NCBI RefSeq assembly: GCF_025602895.1
Contig: NW_026516483.1
Coordinates: forward strand, 1 to 33,190
Reading direction: 5' to 3'
Origin: Polychytrium aggregatum
Taxonomy: Eukaryota; Chytridiomycota; Chytridiomycetes; Polychytriales
DNA: 33,190 bases
The notes below the pieces were generated by a model. That model was not told the origin of the DNA. It ran no database searches and worked only from the letters and a program-made list of their open reading frames with translations. Below, piece by piece: positions 10,406 through 20,800 of this stretch. Within the stretch, counting starts at the first letter, position 1. Each line of letters starts with the position of its first letter. The translations under genes and the position numbers were made by a program.

Positions 10406-13118
10406 ATGGAGCCCTTCGCAAAGAACACACAGCGCTACGGCGATAATCCGAACCAGCCGGGTTACGAAATGGCCCACATGTCCGAGCTCGAGGCCAGCTA
10501 CAAGCAGCAGGCCCAGCAGGACCCGTCGCTGGCCGATTACAGCACCGAAACGCAGGGCCTGTTTGGCGGGCCGGGCGTCACCCGGCGTCAGTCGCGATTC
10601 ACAACGGCCCCTCGATACATCACTGGGTCCCGTCGCTTCGTCAAGAAGAGAGATCCTCGATTCCTCGTGGTCGTGAAAATCCTCTTCACCTTCCTGGGTG
10701 CCCTCTGCCTGGTGTGCCCCGTCATCGTCGGTGAGAATCCTCGGGATACGGTCGAGCTCCACCCGCTGCCTGCTTGACTCGTCGCTGACGCATGGCTGCT
10801 GGCTGATGTTGCTCTCCTTGTGCACAGGCTATATCTTCCACTTCAACCTGATCAGCACACAGCAGGGCTTCTTCTTCGGCCTCTACGGTGTCTTTGTGAT
10901 CTGCCATTACTTTATCCAGGCGTGCTTTGCCACAGCCAACCGCCTTACCGTCAACCGAAAGGTGCGGAATCGCGATCCCAACTGGAGAGGTCTCGCAACC
11001 GGTGTCCTGGTCGTTGGTTATCGCGAGGACCCTGAACTCTACCGCCAGTGTCTCGAGAGTTGCAAGGCTCTGCAATACAATAACCTCCGCCGTAAGTGAC
11101 TATTGCCTATCACCCGTAGCGGCCTGGCTGGCTGGTTTGCAAACGAGAGCCAGCGGGCTTTGACGGGCCTTGGTTGTGCTTCCGGCACTCTGGCTCATGC
11201 CAGTCTCTGACTCATCCATACTGACAATCGGGCTTTCCTCATGCGCGTTTGATAGGCGTCATGATGGTTGTTGACGGCGACGAACAGGAGGACGAGTACA
11301 TGGGCACAATCTTCCAGGAGGTCTTTGGCCCCGAGGCAACCGTCATCGCCCCAGGCTTCAACCTGGTCGAAGTCGGTCCTGACTCGCGCGAGGCCAAGTG
11401 GCTCTACAATGAACTTGCCCAGGCCAGAGGTCCTATTTGCATCCTGCAGAGTATGTGTTCCTGCCTCGTGTGCTTGCTTTGCTGCCATGTTCTGCGATCT
11501 GGCCCTATCCGCTGCTGCCGATTGCTGGCCGTGGCTGCCACCGCCGTGATCAACCAACTTGCCGGCCACTGACTGTCGTTCGTGCAATCCTCACACTCAC
11601 ACTCACACTCACACTCACACTCACACTCACACTCACACTCACACTCACACTCACACTCACACTCACACTCACACTCGCTCCAGAGCACGGCGGCAAGCGC
11701 CACGCCATGTACTGCGGCTTCCATGTCTTCCTCAACTGCATCCCCACCGACGCCATCATGGTCACCGATTCGGACACCTATCTGGACTGCAACGCCGTCA
11801 AGGAGCTTGCCTTCATGCTCAACGACCCCAAGGTCGGCGCTGCTACCGGCGACGTCCGCATCTGGAACGACGACAACTGGATCTCCTTCCTCTCGGCACT
11901 CCGCTACTGGTTTGCTTTCAATATGGAGCGAGCCTGCCAGTCCTTCCACAAGTGTGTTGGATGTGTCTCTGGACCCCTCGGTATCTACCGAACGGAGATC
12001 ATTCGTGTCATCATCGAACCCTGGGTCAGCCAAAAGTTCCTTGGAATCCAGTGCACCTACGGAGACGATCGTCACTTGTATGTATCAATATCTGGGTGGC
12101 GTGTGTGGTGTCGCCTGCCTGTCGAATACTGATCCCTCTGTCCTGCGATCTCCTCCTTCAGGACCAACCTCACACTGAAGCTTGGCCAGCAGGTCGTCTA
12201 CACTCACTATGCCTGGTGTCTGACCGAAACCCCGACCCAGTTCATCCGATGGACTGTCCAGCAAACCCGCTGGAGCAAGAGTTTCTATCGGGAAGGCCTG
12301 TACAATTCTCGCTGGTTCCACAAGCACAGTATCTGGATGGCGTATGTGTCCTCCTCCGTCCCATCAACGCGCCATGCCTTGTCTATCCACTGCCGGCCTT
12401 GTTCCTTGTTCCTTTGGCTCTCTCGAACTAACGAGGATTCTTTCTGCATCTCAGCTACGAAATGATTTTCCAGACGGTCTATCCCGGCGTGCTGCTCTAT
12501 ATCTTCCTGTACACGCTCTTCTTTGGCACCCTGTTGCGCATGCTCATGTGGGCCAACGTTCTGATCGTCATGGGCTTCCTGAAGGCAACTTATGCCGTCA
12601 TCATTACCAAGAACGTCAAGTATCTCCTGGTCTCCTTCTACGGCTTCCTGTATCTCTGCGGTCTGATGATTGGTAAGGAGTCCACTGCGAGCCCGTGCTG
12701 ACGATGGCGATCCGTATCCAAAGCAGCTGCAAGTGCGAGTCCTCGACTCACACACAGCCCCCCTTGTTTTCGTCCTTGTGCAGCCAAGATCCATGCGGTG
12801 CTCTTCCTCTGGGACAACGGATGGGGAACATCCTCTCGTCTCGGTGCCAAAATGTCCAAGTGGCAGCAGTACGTCTTCCCCTTTGGGTGGAACCTGATCA
12901 TCATCGGAGGCATGAGCTACAACATCACCAAATTCGTGCTTGCCAGCAAGGCCGATGTCAAGCCCATCTGGTACCACGGCTTCGACTTTTGGCACATTCT
13001 CTTCTCTTGCACCCTGGCCGGTGCCATCGTCATCGGACTGATAGGCTATGGCCTCTACAAGACGAACAAGTGGATGATGACCCGCCGTGGCCTCACGGCT
13101 ATCCAGCAAAAGGTCTAG
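10406..13118 (+). CDS. HAS: hyaluronan synthase, animal-type (GT2 family)
   Basis: Seven exons (10406-10730, 10828-11091, 11256-11450, 11684-12077, 12162-12341, 12455-12672, 12784-13118) give 636 aa, with every phase fitting. Two TM helices precede the catalytic domain and about five follow it. Catalytic motifs are intact: VVDGD (res 201-205), GGKR (264-267), the DxD motif in TDSDT (289-293), SGPLG, GDDRHLT (388-394) with the acceptor-base Asp, and QQTRW (426-430). Stretches such as AFNMERACQSF and QQTRWSKSFYREGLYN match vertebrate HAS closely, where chitin synthases have QRRRW. HAS alternates UDP-GlcNAc and UDP-GlcA at the plasma membrane and extrudes the chain. An N-terminal cytosolic extension of about 80 residues is longer than in vertebrates. 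It could make a related GlcNAc polymer (chitin-like oligomers). Confidence is high for the family and moderate for the product. Confidence 0.87.
11590..11676. repeat. (CTCACA)n microsatellite in HAS intron 3
   Basis: About 14.5 perfect copies of a hexamer fill the 3' part of intron 3 (11451-11683), ending 7 nt before the CAG acceptor. The tract therefore takes the place of the polypyrimidine/branch-point region on the transcript. Confidence 0.97.
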
Positions 13119-13738
13119 GAGCCGCACCGCTGTCAACCCGACAAGCTTTGTGCATCTCCAGCGATCAGTACGAGATACGCCGTCCGGCTCAGTTGGCCAG
13201 TGGTATTGGAAAGCGATGCGCTCGGGCCTTGGTTGTGCTTGGATGATCAGTCTTGAGCCAGCCGAGCGGGCCTTGTCGCACCCATTCCTGCTTCTACTTT
13301 CACTATTTGCCCACTTTCCCCTCCCCGTCGTTTGATCACCCATGACCTCTCCGCCCTGCGGCTTTGACTTGACGACGCCTCCGAGCCAACGGCGATCCAT
13401 CCCCACATCATTTCATCATTATAATATAGTCTCGTGCTAGAGTGTCTTGAATCTATCTGCTCTTCTTTGCTGGTCGGTCTGCGATGTCAAGCAGACACCT
13501 GTGGGACCACCTTAGGCATACCGTTTGTGGTGAGAGCAGCCCACCCTCCTCGACGAATCGCTACGCCACCTCCGCCATATCAACCTCTCTCCCCACCTCG
13601 CTTTGATTTCGAGTCTGTCTCGGTGACAGCTGTGCTCGCAAAAGTGCATCGGGACAGTCTCATTCTTGTATTTGATTGATGGTACGCTCTTTTTTGATGG
13701 AAATACATGCATCCGTCACCTAAAACCGCTCCCTTCCG
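13119..13738. other. intergenic region between convergent HAS and Sel1 genes
   Basis: The 620 bp hold both 3' UTRs. An AT-rich patch (CATTATAATATAG, about 13418-13430) could serve as a poly(A) region for HAS. No protein-like frame was seen. Confidence 0.5.
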
Positions 13739-15247
13739 CTAGAACATTCTCAACATGCTCGACCAGTAGAGCCTGATCTTGGCGCCTTGGTGACCGTGCT
13801 CCGCTGCAGAGCTGAAGTGCTCCTGCGCTCTTGTCTGGCTTCTTTCGACGCCCATTCCGGTTCCGTACATCAGTCCCAGGGCATAGTGAGCATCGGTGCT
13901 TCCGCGGCCTGCAGCGTCCATATAGTATTTCGCCGCCCGTTCGAGATTCTTGGGGGTTCCGATTCCATTTTCATAGCAACGACCCACGTCGTATGTTGAC
14001 TTGCAGCCGCCATTCGAGGTCGAAGCCGTCAGGTAGGCCTGGAAGGCTCTTTCGGGCTCCTTGGTAGTGCCGATGCCATATTCGTAGCAGCGAGCGACTT
14101 GGTGGCGGGCTTCGATACTGCCCCGTTCGGCGGCCCTATGGTACGCCTCGAAGGCTTTCGGAAAGTCCTTGCTGGTGCCAAAGGCATTTTCGTAGCAACG
14201 GCCAAGGCTGATGCACGCCTCGATATTTTGCCCATTGTCGGCCTTCTTGTAGCAATCGAACGCCTTGGTGCTGTTTGGAGTGGTTCCGATGCCAACTTCG
14301 TAGCAGCGCCCGAGATGATACATAGCGCCGACACTATTGTTCGAGGCTGCTCGGCTATACCAGTGGAAGGCCATCTCGACGCTCTTGACGCAGCCCAGCT
14401 CAAACTCATAGCAGCGAGCGAGACGAAACTGCGCCTCAGGGTACCCTTGCGCCGCGGCCTTATCGAACCAGGAAAATGCCGCAGCCAGGTTGACGGGAAC
14501 TTCGACTCCGGATTCGTAGTTGCACCCGAGCTTGAATTGGTATTCAGCGCTTCCGGATTCGGCATTGACCTGCCACAGACGGAGGGCCGCCACCTTGGAT
14601 TCTGGGTGTCCTTGGTCAGCAGCCCTGTTGAACCAGTCGAGGGACAACGATTTGTTTGCTTCGACGCCGATTCCTTCTTCGTACAGCCGACCGAGAGCGT
14701 TCTGAGCCAATACATGGCCTTGCTGGGCCGCCCGCTGGTACCAGTAAAATGCCAGGGTCGGATTCTTGCCTACACCCTGTCCGGTTTCGTAGTAGTCGCC
14801 GAGGATGTATTCGGCTTCTTGGTGCCAAAGGTCGGCTGCCGCATGATACCATTTCACGGCCGTCGAAATGTTCTTGAAAGTGCCAATGCCGTTTTCATAG
14901 CATCGGGCCACATGAAAGAGGGCGTCAAAGCTTCCATCTGCAGCTGCTTGTTTGTATAGAGACAAGGCCTCACTCTTGCTCGCCGATATCCAGGTTCCGT
15001 TTTCGTAGCATTGTCCGAGACGGAATTTGGCATCGACGTGAGATTTGCTGGCCGCCGATGAAAACCCTTGAAAAATATACTGCTGCTGTTCCTTCGAGGG
15101 ATTCTCACGCTCGAGGACCAGGGCCAGGTGGTAAGCAGACTCAGGATAGGCGTCGCTAAGCGTACATCGGTAGAGCTCGGATGCTTTGACCAACAGTTGG
15201 GGAGAACCCTGACGGTTCTCGTAGTAGTAGGCCTGCAAGAAGCGCAT
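13739..15247 (-). CDS. Sel1-repeat (SLR) protein, possibly the C-terminal part of the NLR
   Basis: One uninterrupted frame of 502 aa, almost wholly Sel1-like repeats of about 36 residues. Around 12 units are seen, with the signature RCYENGIGT / A..WY..AA..G (for example ARCYENGIGTFKN, GRCYENGIGTPKN). Sel1 repeats are TPR-related helical pairs that form a solenoid for protein-protein contact, often in ER quality control or signalling scaffolds. No signal peptide or catalytic domain is seen. The first repeat begins almost at the ATG (15247). Just upstream, at 15260-15262, is a CAG acceptor that would join in phase (DNQYM...) to a GTAAGC donor at the 3' end of the TIR-NACHT-WD40 gene, so this may be its last exon (13739-15259) and not a separate gene. 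Confidence 0.85.
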   Translation of the reverse strand: MRFLQAYYYENRQGSPQLLVKASELYRCTLSDAYPESAYHLALVLERENPSKEQQQYIFQGFSSAASKSHVDAKFRLGQCYENGTWISASKSEALSLYKQAAADGSFDALFHVARCYENGIGTFKNISTAVKWYHAAADLWHQEAEYILGDYYETGQGVGKNPTLAFYWYQRAAQQGHVLAQNALGRLYEEGIGVEANKSLSLDWFNRAADQGHPESKVAALRLWQVNAESGSAEYQFKLGCNYESGVEVPVNLAAAFSWFDKAAAQGYPEAQFRLARCYEFELGCVKSVEMAFHWYSRAASNNSVGAMYHLGRCYEVGIGTTPNSTKAFDCYKKADNGQNIEACISLGRCYENAFGTSKDFPKAFEAYHRAAERGSIEARHQVARCYEYGIGTTKEPERAFQAYLTASTSNGGCKSTYDVGRCYENGIGTPKNLERAAKYYMDAAGRGSTDAHYALGLMYGTGMGVERSQTRAQEHFSSAAEHGHQGAKIRLYWSSMLRMF

Positions 15248-15318
15248 ATACTGGTTGTCCTGGTATATGGGCTGACAGACACGACGGTGTTGGAAACTTA
15301 GTCATTGGCAGGTCTTGC

Positions 15319-15420
15319 CCACAACCACAACCACAACCACAACCACAACCACAACCACAACCACAACCACAACCACAACCACAACCACAACCACAACCAC
15401 AACCACAACCACAACCACAT
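15319..15420. repeat. (CCACAA)n microsatellite between the NLR and Sel1 frames
   Basis: About 17 near-perfect copies of the hexamer lie between the WD40 frame and the Sel1 frame. They fall inside the possible 172-nt intron 15260-15431. On the minus (coding) strand the unit is TTGTGG. Confidence 0.97.
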
Positions 15421-15422
15421 CT

Positions 15423-18400
15423 CTAGCTTACGTGGATCGCAACAAAATGGCAGGGCGGACTCTTGTTCCACATTCGGAGGGTGCCGAGGGTGCTAGTTTG
15501 GCGGCCCTCCCATCCAAAGTAGGCATGTGGAACCTTCAGCATGTGCATGTCATGCCGGATCCAGTTTGATGACGAGGTATCCACGAGCGACCACCTGTCT
15601 GGATTGAGAGGTGCTTTCCCGGACATCGACGGCGTCTCGAATGAGTTTGAAGCCCGCGTGAATTCTCCCTGCTTCAGCGTCCAATTGATGGTTTGGCCGT
15701 GAGCATCTTTTGAGACGATAGTCTTGCGATCGGATGCGATCCGGACAGATATGACGTTGCTGTCATGTCCCTCAAGTGTCTGCTTCAGTCTGCCGGACAC
15801 CGCATCCCACACCTTCACGGTTTTGTCGTTCGATCCCGAGATAACCATGCGGCTGTCCCTCGATATGCATGTGGATGTGACGATTCCCTTGTGTCCTTCC
15901 AGAGTATACTTGTGCTTGCCCGTAATCGCATCCCATATCATCAGCGTCTCGTCAGCCGATGCAGACACCAGCGTCTCGTCATTCTCAGAAGTCACGAAAG
16001 ACCGGACAACGCCTTGGTGCTGTTGACGCTGTCGTCTGGTTTGGACAGTGTTGCTGTCCCAGATTCGGATGGTGGTATCGTAGGAGCCCGACACCACCGT
16101 ATTTCCGTCCGATGAAATCACAACTGACTTGACGGAATCACTGTGTCCCATAAGAGTGCGGACATGTTGGCCCGCAGCAGCATCCCAGCGCATAACCGAT
16201 CGGTCCTTTGATCCGGAAACTAGAGTGTAGCCATCAGGGATGAAGGTCACGGAGTTAACGGCCTCGGAGTGCCCAGAGAGCGTGGTCTTGAGCTTTCCTG
16301 TGGCGAAATGCCACAATTTGATCGGGCCGCTATCGGAGCCTGACGCAATCAGTTTGCTGTCTCCGGAAACTGCGACAGATATGACGGCATTGTCTTGCTC
16401 TTCCAGGACCCGTGTGCTTCGGCCCGCGGGCAAATCCCAGATCCGAATTGTTCTGTCGAGAGATGCCGACACAATGTACCGCTCGTCCTTGGTCAGCGCA
16501 ACGGCGGTAACAGTGCCTGTGTGTCCCTCGAGAGTGTGCTTCGCCTCTCCACGGGCTGCATCCCATACTTTGATGGTCTTGTCTTTCGAGCCAGAGACAA
16601 TCCACTTTCCACTGTTGGAGATCGCCACCGAAGTCACCCAGCCGGTGTGGCCCTTGAGTGTAGCTTGCAGTCGTCCGTTGATGGTCCAGACTTTGACATC
16701 GTTGTCATTTGAGCCCGACAAGATGACTTTTCCATCAAAGGAAACACAAACCGAACCGACCGAGGCAGTGTGTCCTCGGAGAGTGTTCTTCAGCTGGCCC
16801 GTGATGGCATCCCACACCTTGATCGTGTTGTCGCCCGAGCCCGACACAATCATGCGTCCGTCTGGAGTCAGCGTCACAGAGCTAATGCCGTTTTTACCGC
16901 TAGACATCGTAATATCGCAAGGGTCCCAGGTGGGTGCTGGACCAGCCGTGACCAGGAAAGGGATCTTGTCCTCGAGTCGGTTGGCATATGTCTTGTAGAT
17001 CGCCGTCTCCTTCGGTGTGAATGCATACCCCGAGTTGTACACCTGTGGTGCACTCGCAATGATCGGGTCGGCAAACTCGCGGATGAATCGATACGTGTCC
17101 TTGACCAGTTCCTTTGTGATGTCGTCGACGGTGCTTTTTGGTGCATTAGCGATCACTCCTCGCAGCACAGCCAGTTGGCCGATGATCGACTTGACCACAT
17201 GTGTGAGAGACCCACACTCGAGCCAGAAGAACACATGGGACTTGACGAACCGAGTGAGCACCGCTGCCACATCGGCGAACTCCGTCTGCCCCCACACCGA
17301 ACTCGACTCGGTCGCTCCTTCCAGACACCACACAAAGTGTGTGATCCAGTGGGCGACGCTGTATCGCAGCGACGGTGTGATCTTGGCTGCGACCTTGTCC
17401 TCGAAGTCTGGGATCTTGTCGCGAAAGTCGTAGATATCGCAGATGTTGATCACTGGCTCGTGCGAGAGGATCACACCGAGACATCCCTTGGCAAACACCG
17501 TGTGGAACGAGCTCGACACATGCCATGCTTCATTCTTGGAATTGTCCCCGAGCAGATAGTCCGCCACCGACTTGTGGTTGAACTTGACCTCGGTGTTGGT
17601 GGACTGGCTGTCTCGGAGACCCAATCCATTGGCGCCAAGATCGAGGACCAGACTGAGGCTCTTGAGACACTCGCGAACAGTTTCAATGTCCAATTTGAAT
17701 ATTTCCGCGATACTACGGGGTGTGAGTGTGGACTGGGCGGTGGCGATTGCGGAGATGACGGTTTCAAGGGCGTCTTGGTGCTTCGATTGTCGGTAAATCA
17801 GAGCGAACGTCTTATTGTACAGATCAGGAAGGTTTTGGGAGCCGCCAGTGACTTGCTTGATTTTCTCCATGGTCAGAATGCTCCATCCAACCTCCTTCTC
17901 CAGAGAATTGAGTAGGAGGTTTACTGACACAAATGTCTTGTCTGGGTCATATCGGCTCTGGCTCAAGAACCCCAAATATGAACTCGACTTGTTCAGCATG
18001 ATATCTACCGCTTCTTTCCGCTCCTTCTCGCCGAAACTGAGTGTGTCGATCATCTTGAGTCTGTGGTGGATATACAGCTCGAGGTCTTTGATGTTGTTCT
18101 CGCTTGTGGGGACAATTTCTTTCGTTTGGATACTTGCGAGGGCTTCCTTAATATCAGGCTCAGGCCGAGCGGTTATCAACAGCTTCAGCCACGACTGATG
18201 TGTCCCGATATTCTGCATGTCATTGGAGAGAAGCCCGAGGATCTCGTCTCGGGGATAGCACTCGTCTAAACCATCGATGATGATTATGACGGCCCCCTTT
18301 GGCATATCGTCGCCAACCGCTTGAAGAGGATCAAGGATGATGGTTTTGAATAGCTCGCGAATGTCCATTTTGTCCAAATCGTCCCTGGTCAGGCTTCTTC

Positions 18401-19850
18401 CTCGCGGCCCGTTGCTAGCCCGAGCCCCGGCTTCGCCTTGCACCATGGTAGAAAGTAGTCTTCGACCGATTTCGCCGTACCAAGTACAGAGGCCGTAGGC
18501 AATCGTGGTCAAGAGGTCACGGGGGTTACTCTTGCGAGGATTGTTGTATTTGAGGAAAATCGATGTCACCAGCTGATTGCGGCTTTGGAGGATGTTGGCA
18601 ATCTGTGCAGCAGCAACCGACTTGCCGACGCCGGCAATGGCTTGAATCCACAGAACTTGGTTACCATCATGACCATCCGCCCAATCCAAGACACTATCAA
18701 AGAGCCATTGGCGAGTTCCCGGAACGAACGCCTTCTGTAATTGAGTCAGATCCTCATCAGATTCGATGGGGCGGAGGAGATCGCGGAGTCTTCGGGTTTC
18801 GTCCGCAGTAGACACAATGTAGCCTTTGGGGACGTTTCTCCAATACATAGTGGACACCCGTCGGGCTTTTGAGAGGAGCTCTTTGATCCGCGGCACGAGT
18901 CTAAATGTAGTAACGATGTGTTAGTTATCAAGATGGCTTTATGATACACGTCATGCCCCAGCCGATTATGAGACGTACCGGCGTATAGAGTTACTATCAG
19001 CTGAAAGAAGTGCTTGGAGTTTCATAACTCGGCGAATAGTGTCGTGCATGGTCAACTTTGCCCCGTTGATGGTCGGAGTCAAGGGGTGGCATGGAACCTG
19101 GTCGGGAAAATCCTCAGGCTTCGGATAGTACAACTCGAGAGTCTCCATGTTGTTGGCGTGAATCCTTGTGTACAAGAATATGGGCTGAAGTAACACTGGA
19201 TTGGGAGTTCCTTTACTTGTCTCTATCTGTTGTATCGCCAACTGAATCTGCAGGGAAAATGGTGAAGGTCGAAGTGGTCATGATCTCGGAGATTGAGTGA
19301 GGCGACCGTGGTTGCGCGGGTTGGCCTTGCGGAGAGCTAATACCATCACTTACCTCAAGGAAGAAGTTGTCGTCAGTTTTATGGGCCTTCTTGGATTTCT
19401 CGAGACCTTCTTTCGAAAGCAAGAGCACGATAACTCGGGAGTTCCGGAGCCCATTGATAAACTGACGCTCAAATTCAGTCGCAGTTGGGATGCACGCACG
19501 GTCGAGAAATGTATGAATAGGATCTTCGTTCGCGCTGTGGGCGCTCAAAGCTGAATGGAGCTCTGTAGCAACTTCTTTGTCTGCGCTCACTCGGTAACTA
19601 TTCGCACAGGTGCGGGGTCAAACGTTATTGGAGTCAGGCTGGGGGACGGAGACGAGGTTGGCCAGTATATCGCTTCGAAGATGGCCATACCTGATGAAAA
19701 CGTCGTGTTGATTATACCCCAAGCCACACTTCCAGGTGGAATCTTGAGGTTGAAGCGTGGTAGCTGAGAGACAAAGCAGGCATGTCGAAGAAAACAAAAG
19801 TCAATACTACAGGGCAACAGTGGATTCGATATGCCCTGGCAGAATTGCAT
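15423..19850 (-). CDS. NLR-type receptor: TIR-NACHT-WD40
   Basis: Five exons: 19811-19850, 19691-19763, 19354-19597, 18979-19247, 15423-18900. They give 1367 aa if the stop at 15423 is used. TIR domain about 33-165: HDVFIS|YRVSAD spans a junction, then FLDRACIPTATEFERQF, SRVIVLLLS and NFFLE|IQLAI, where Glu119 aligns with the catalytic Glu of SARM1/plant TIR NADases. NACHT about 290-450: Walker A AIAGVGKS (Lys302) and Walker B IIIIDGLDE (Asp418). About ten WD40 repeats span 875-1280 (SGSxDxTIKVWD). By family knowledge this is a STAND ATPase that oligomerises when the WD40 sensor binds a ligand, bringing TIR domains together for NAD+ cleavage or signalling. The first exon and its 47-nt intron are the least certain part. 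Fungal NLRs usually carry HET, Goodbye-like or phosphorylase N-termini, so TIR is unusual. The protein is probably cytosolic; no signal peptide is seen. Confidence 0.88.
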
Positions 19851-20800
19851 CCCGGATGAGGGAGGACGGCGACTGCTCAAGCGACTGCTCAAGCTACCAA
19901 CGATCTTCGGCCACAAATCAGGACTTGCTCACCTTCGGCGTCTGGAGCTACTGCGATGGGCATGTTTGGGCGATGGGCGAGCGATGTCAGAGGATGGATC
20001 TCCCCCAGCAGCTTCTGTCGCCTCGTCTTTTTGTAGTCTCGCTCGCCGTCGCCGCCTTTCGATTCTGGCACTGCAGCGGCTGGTCGGTATGACGGCGGCC
20101 GGTCGGCACCCTTTCCGCTTTTGGCTTTCCCAGCCACCGCGCGCGTACAGCAGCGAATTGCGGTATCAGTCACATGAGCCATCCTGGTCAGCTGCGCTGT
20201 CTGCCGCATCCACGAGGCAAAATTCCACCCAGAATGTCTTTGAAACCGCCGCATGCCCCGCCTTGCTAACGCGGCAGTTTCAGAGTTGCATACCCACCAA
20301 GGTATCATTGTCCTCGGCTTGGAGGTGGGGGCGAGGGAAAGACAGCCGCCAGGCAAAGACATCGGGCCGCTATCTGGTCTCTGAAAGCCCTTGGCACGAT
20401 GACGATGTTGCCCGCGGCAACGGACAAGCTGCTGGATCGTGGATGGATGAACGTGCTCAGGATCCAGAGAAAAATGGAACGCCTGGCTCAAAACAGGATG
20501 TCCCGTTTCGGCTTGTGGATACATCGACGAGTGTATTTCCGATGGATTCCCGATGCACTATCCTGGAGGGTATCCAAAAGCGCTTCGCTGGCTCTGAGCG
20601 GAGCCGGTGCACACCACGCTGCTGCGGGAATCGAGGCATGGCTCAACAAATCGAGCGGCAGAGCGGCGAGCATGCCGTCGAGATGATGTATTTCACAGAG
20701 ATTGTGGCGGCAGAGTCGCAGATATGAGCCTTGGCGTGGGCTGGAGAGAACGCTACGCCAACCGTGACAGGGATATTGGGTATGGCTTCGCGCTGGCGAA
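19851..20800. other. intergenic: NLR promoter side
   Basis: About 950 bp separate the NLR start (-) from the stop of the SH3 membrane protein gene (-). Open frames on both strands (for example 19889-20524 -) have no family likeness or splice support. No promoter element, repeat or RNA gene could be named. Confidence 0.45.

Noticed and set aside
8944..10428. 494-codon minus-strand open frame upstream of HAS (and a 515-codon plus-strand one)
   Set aside because: They overlap on opposite strands in a GC-rich region, have Arg/Pro/Cys-rich composition, no family likeness and run into the HAS start. Probably chance open frames.
11590..11676. Regular hexamer repeat as CRISPR-like array
   Set aside because: There are no spacers; it is a simple microsatellite inside an intron of a eukaryotic gene.
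10406..13118. Chitin synthase as the identity of the GT2 gene
   Set aside because: QQTRW replaces QRRRW, and long stretches around GPLG and GDDRHLT follow HAS, not chitin synthases.
19889..20524. 211-codon minus-strand frame between the NLR and SH3 genes
   Set aside because: It lacks recognisable domains, has low-complexity composition, and a plus-strand frame overlaps it.
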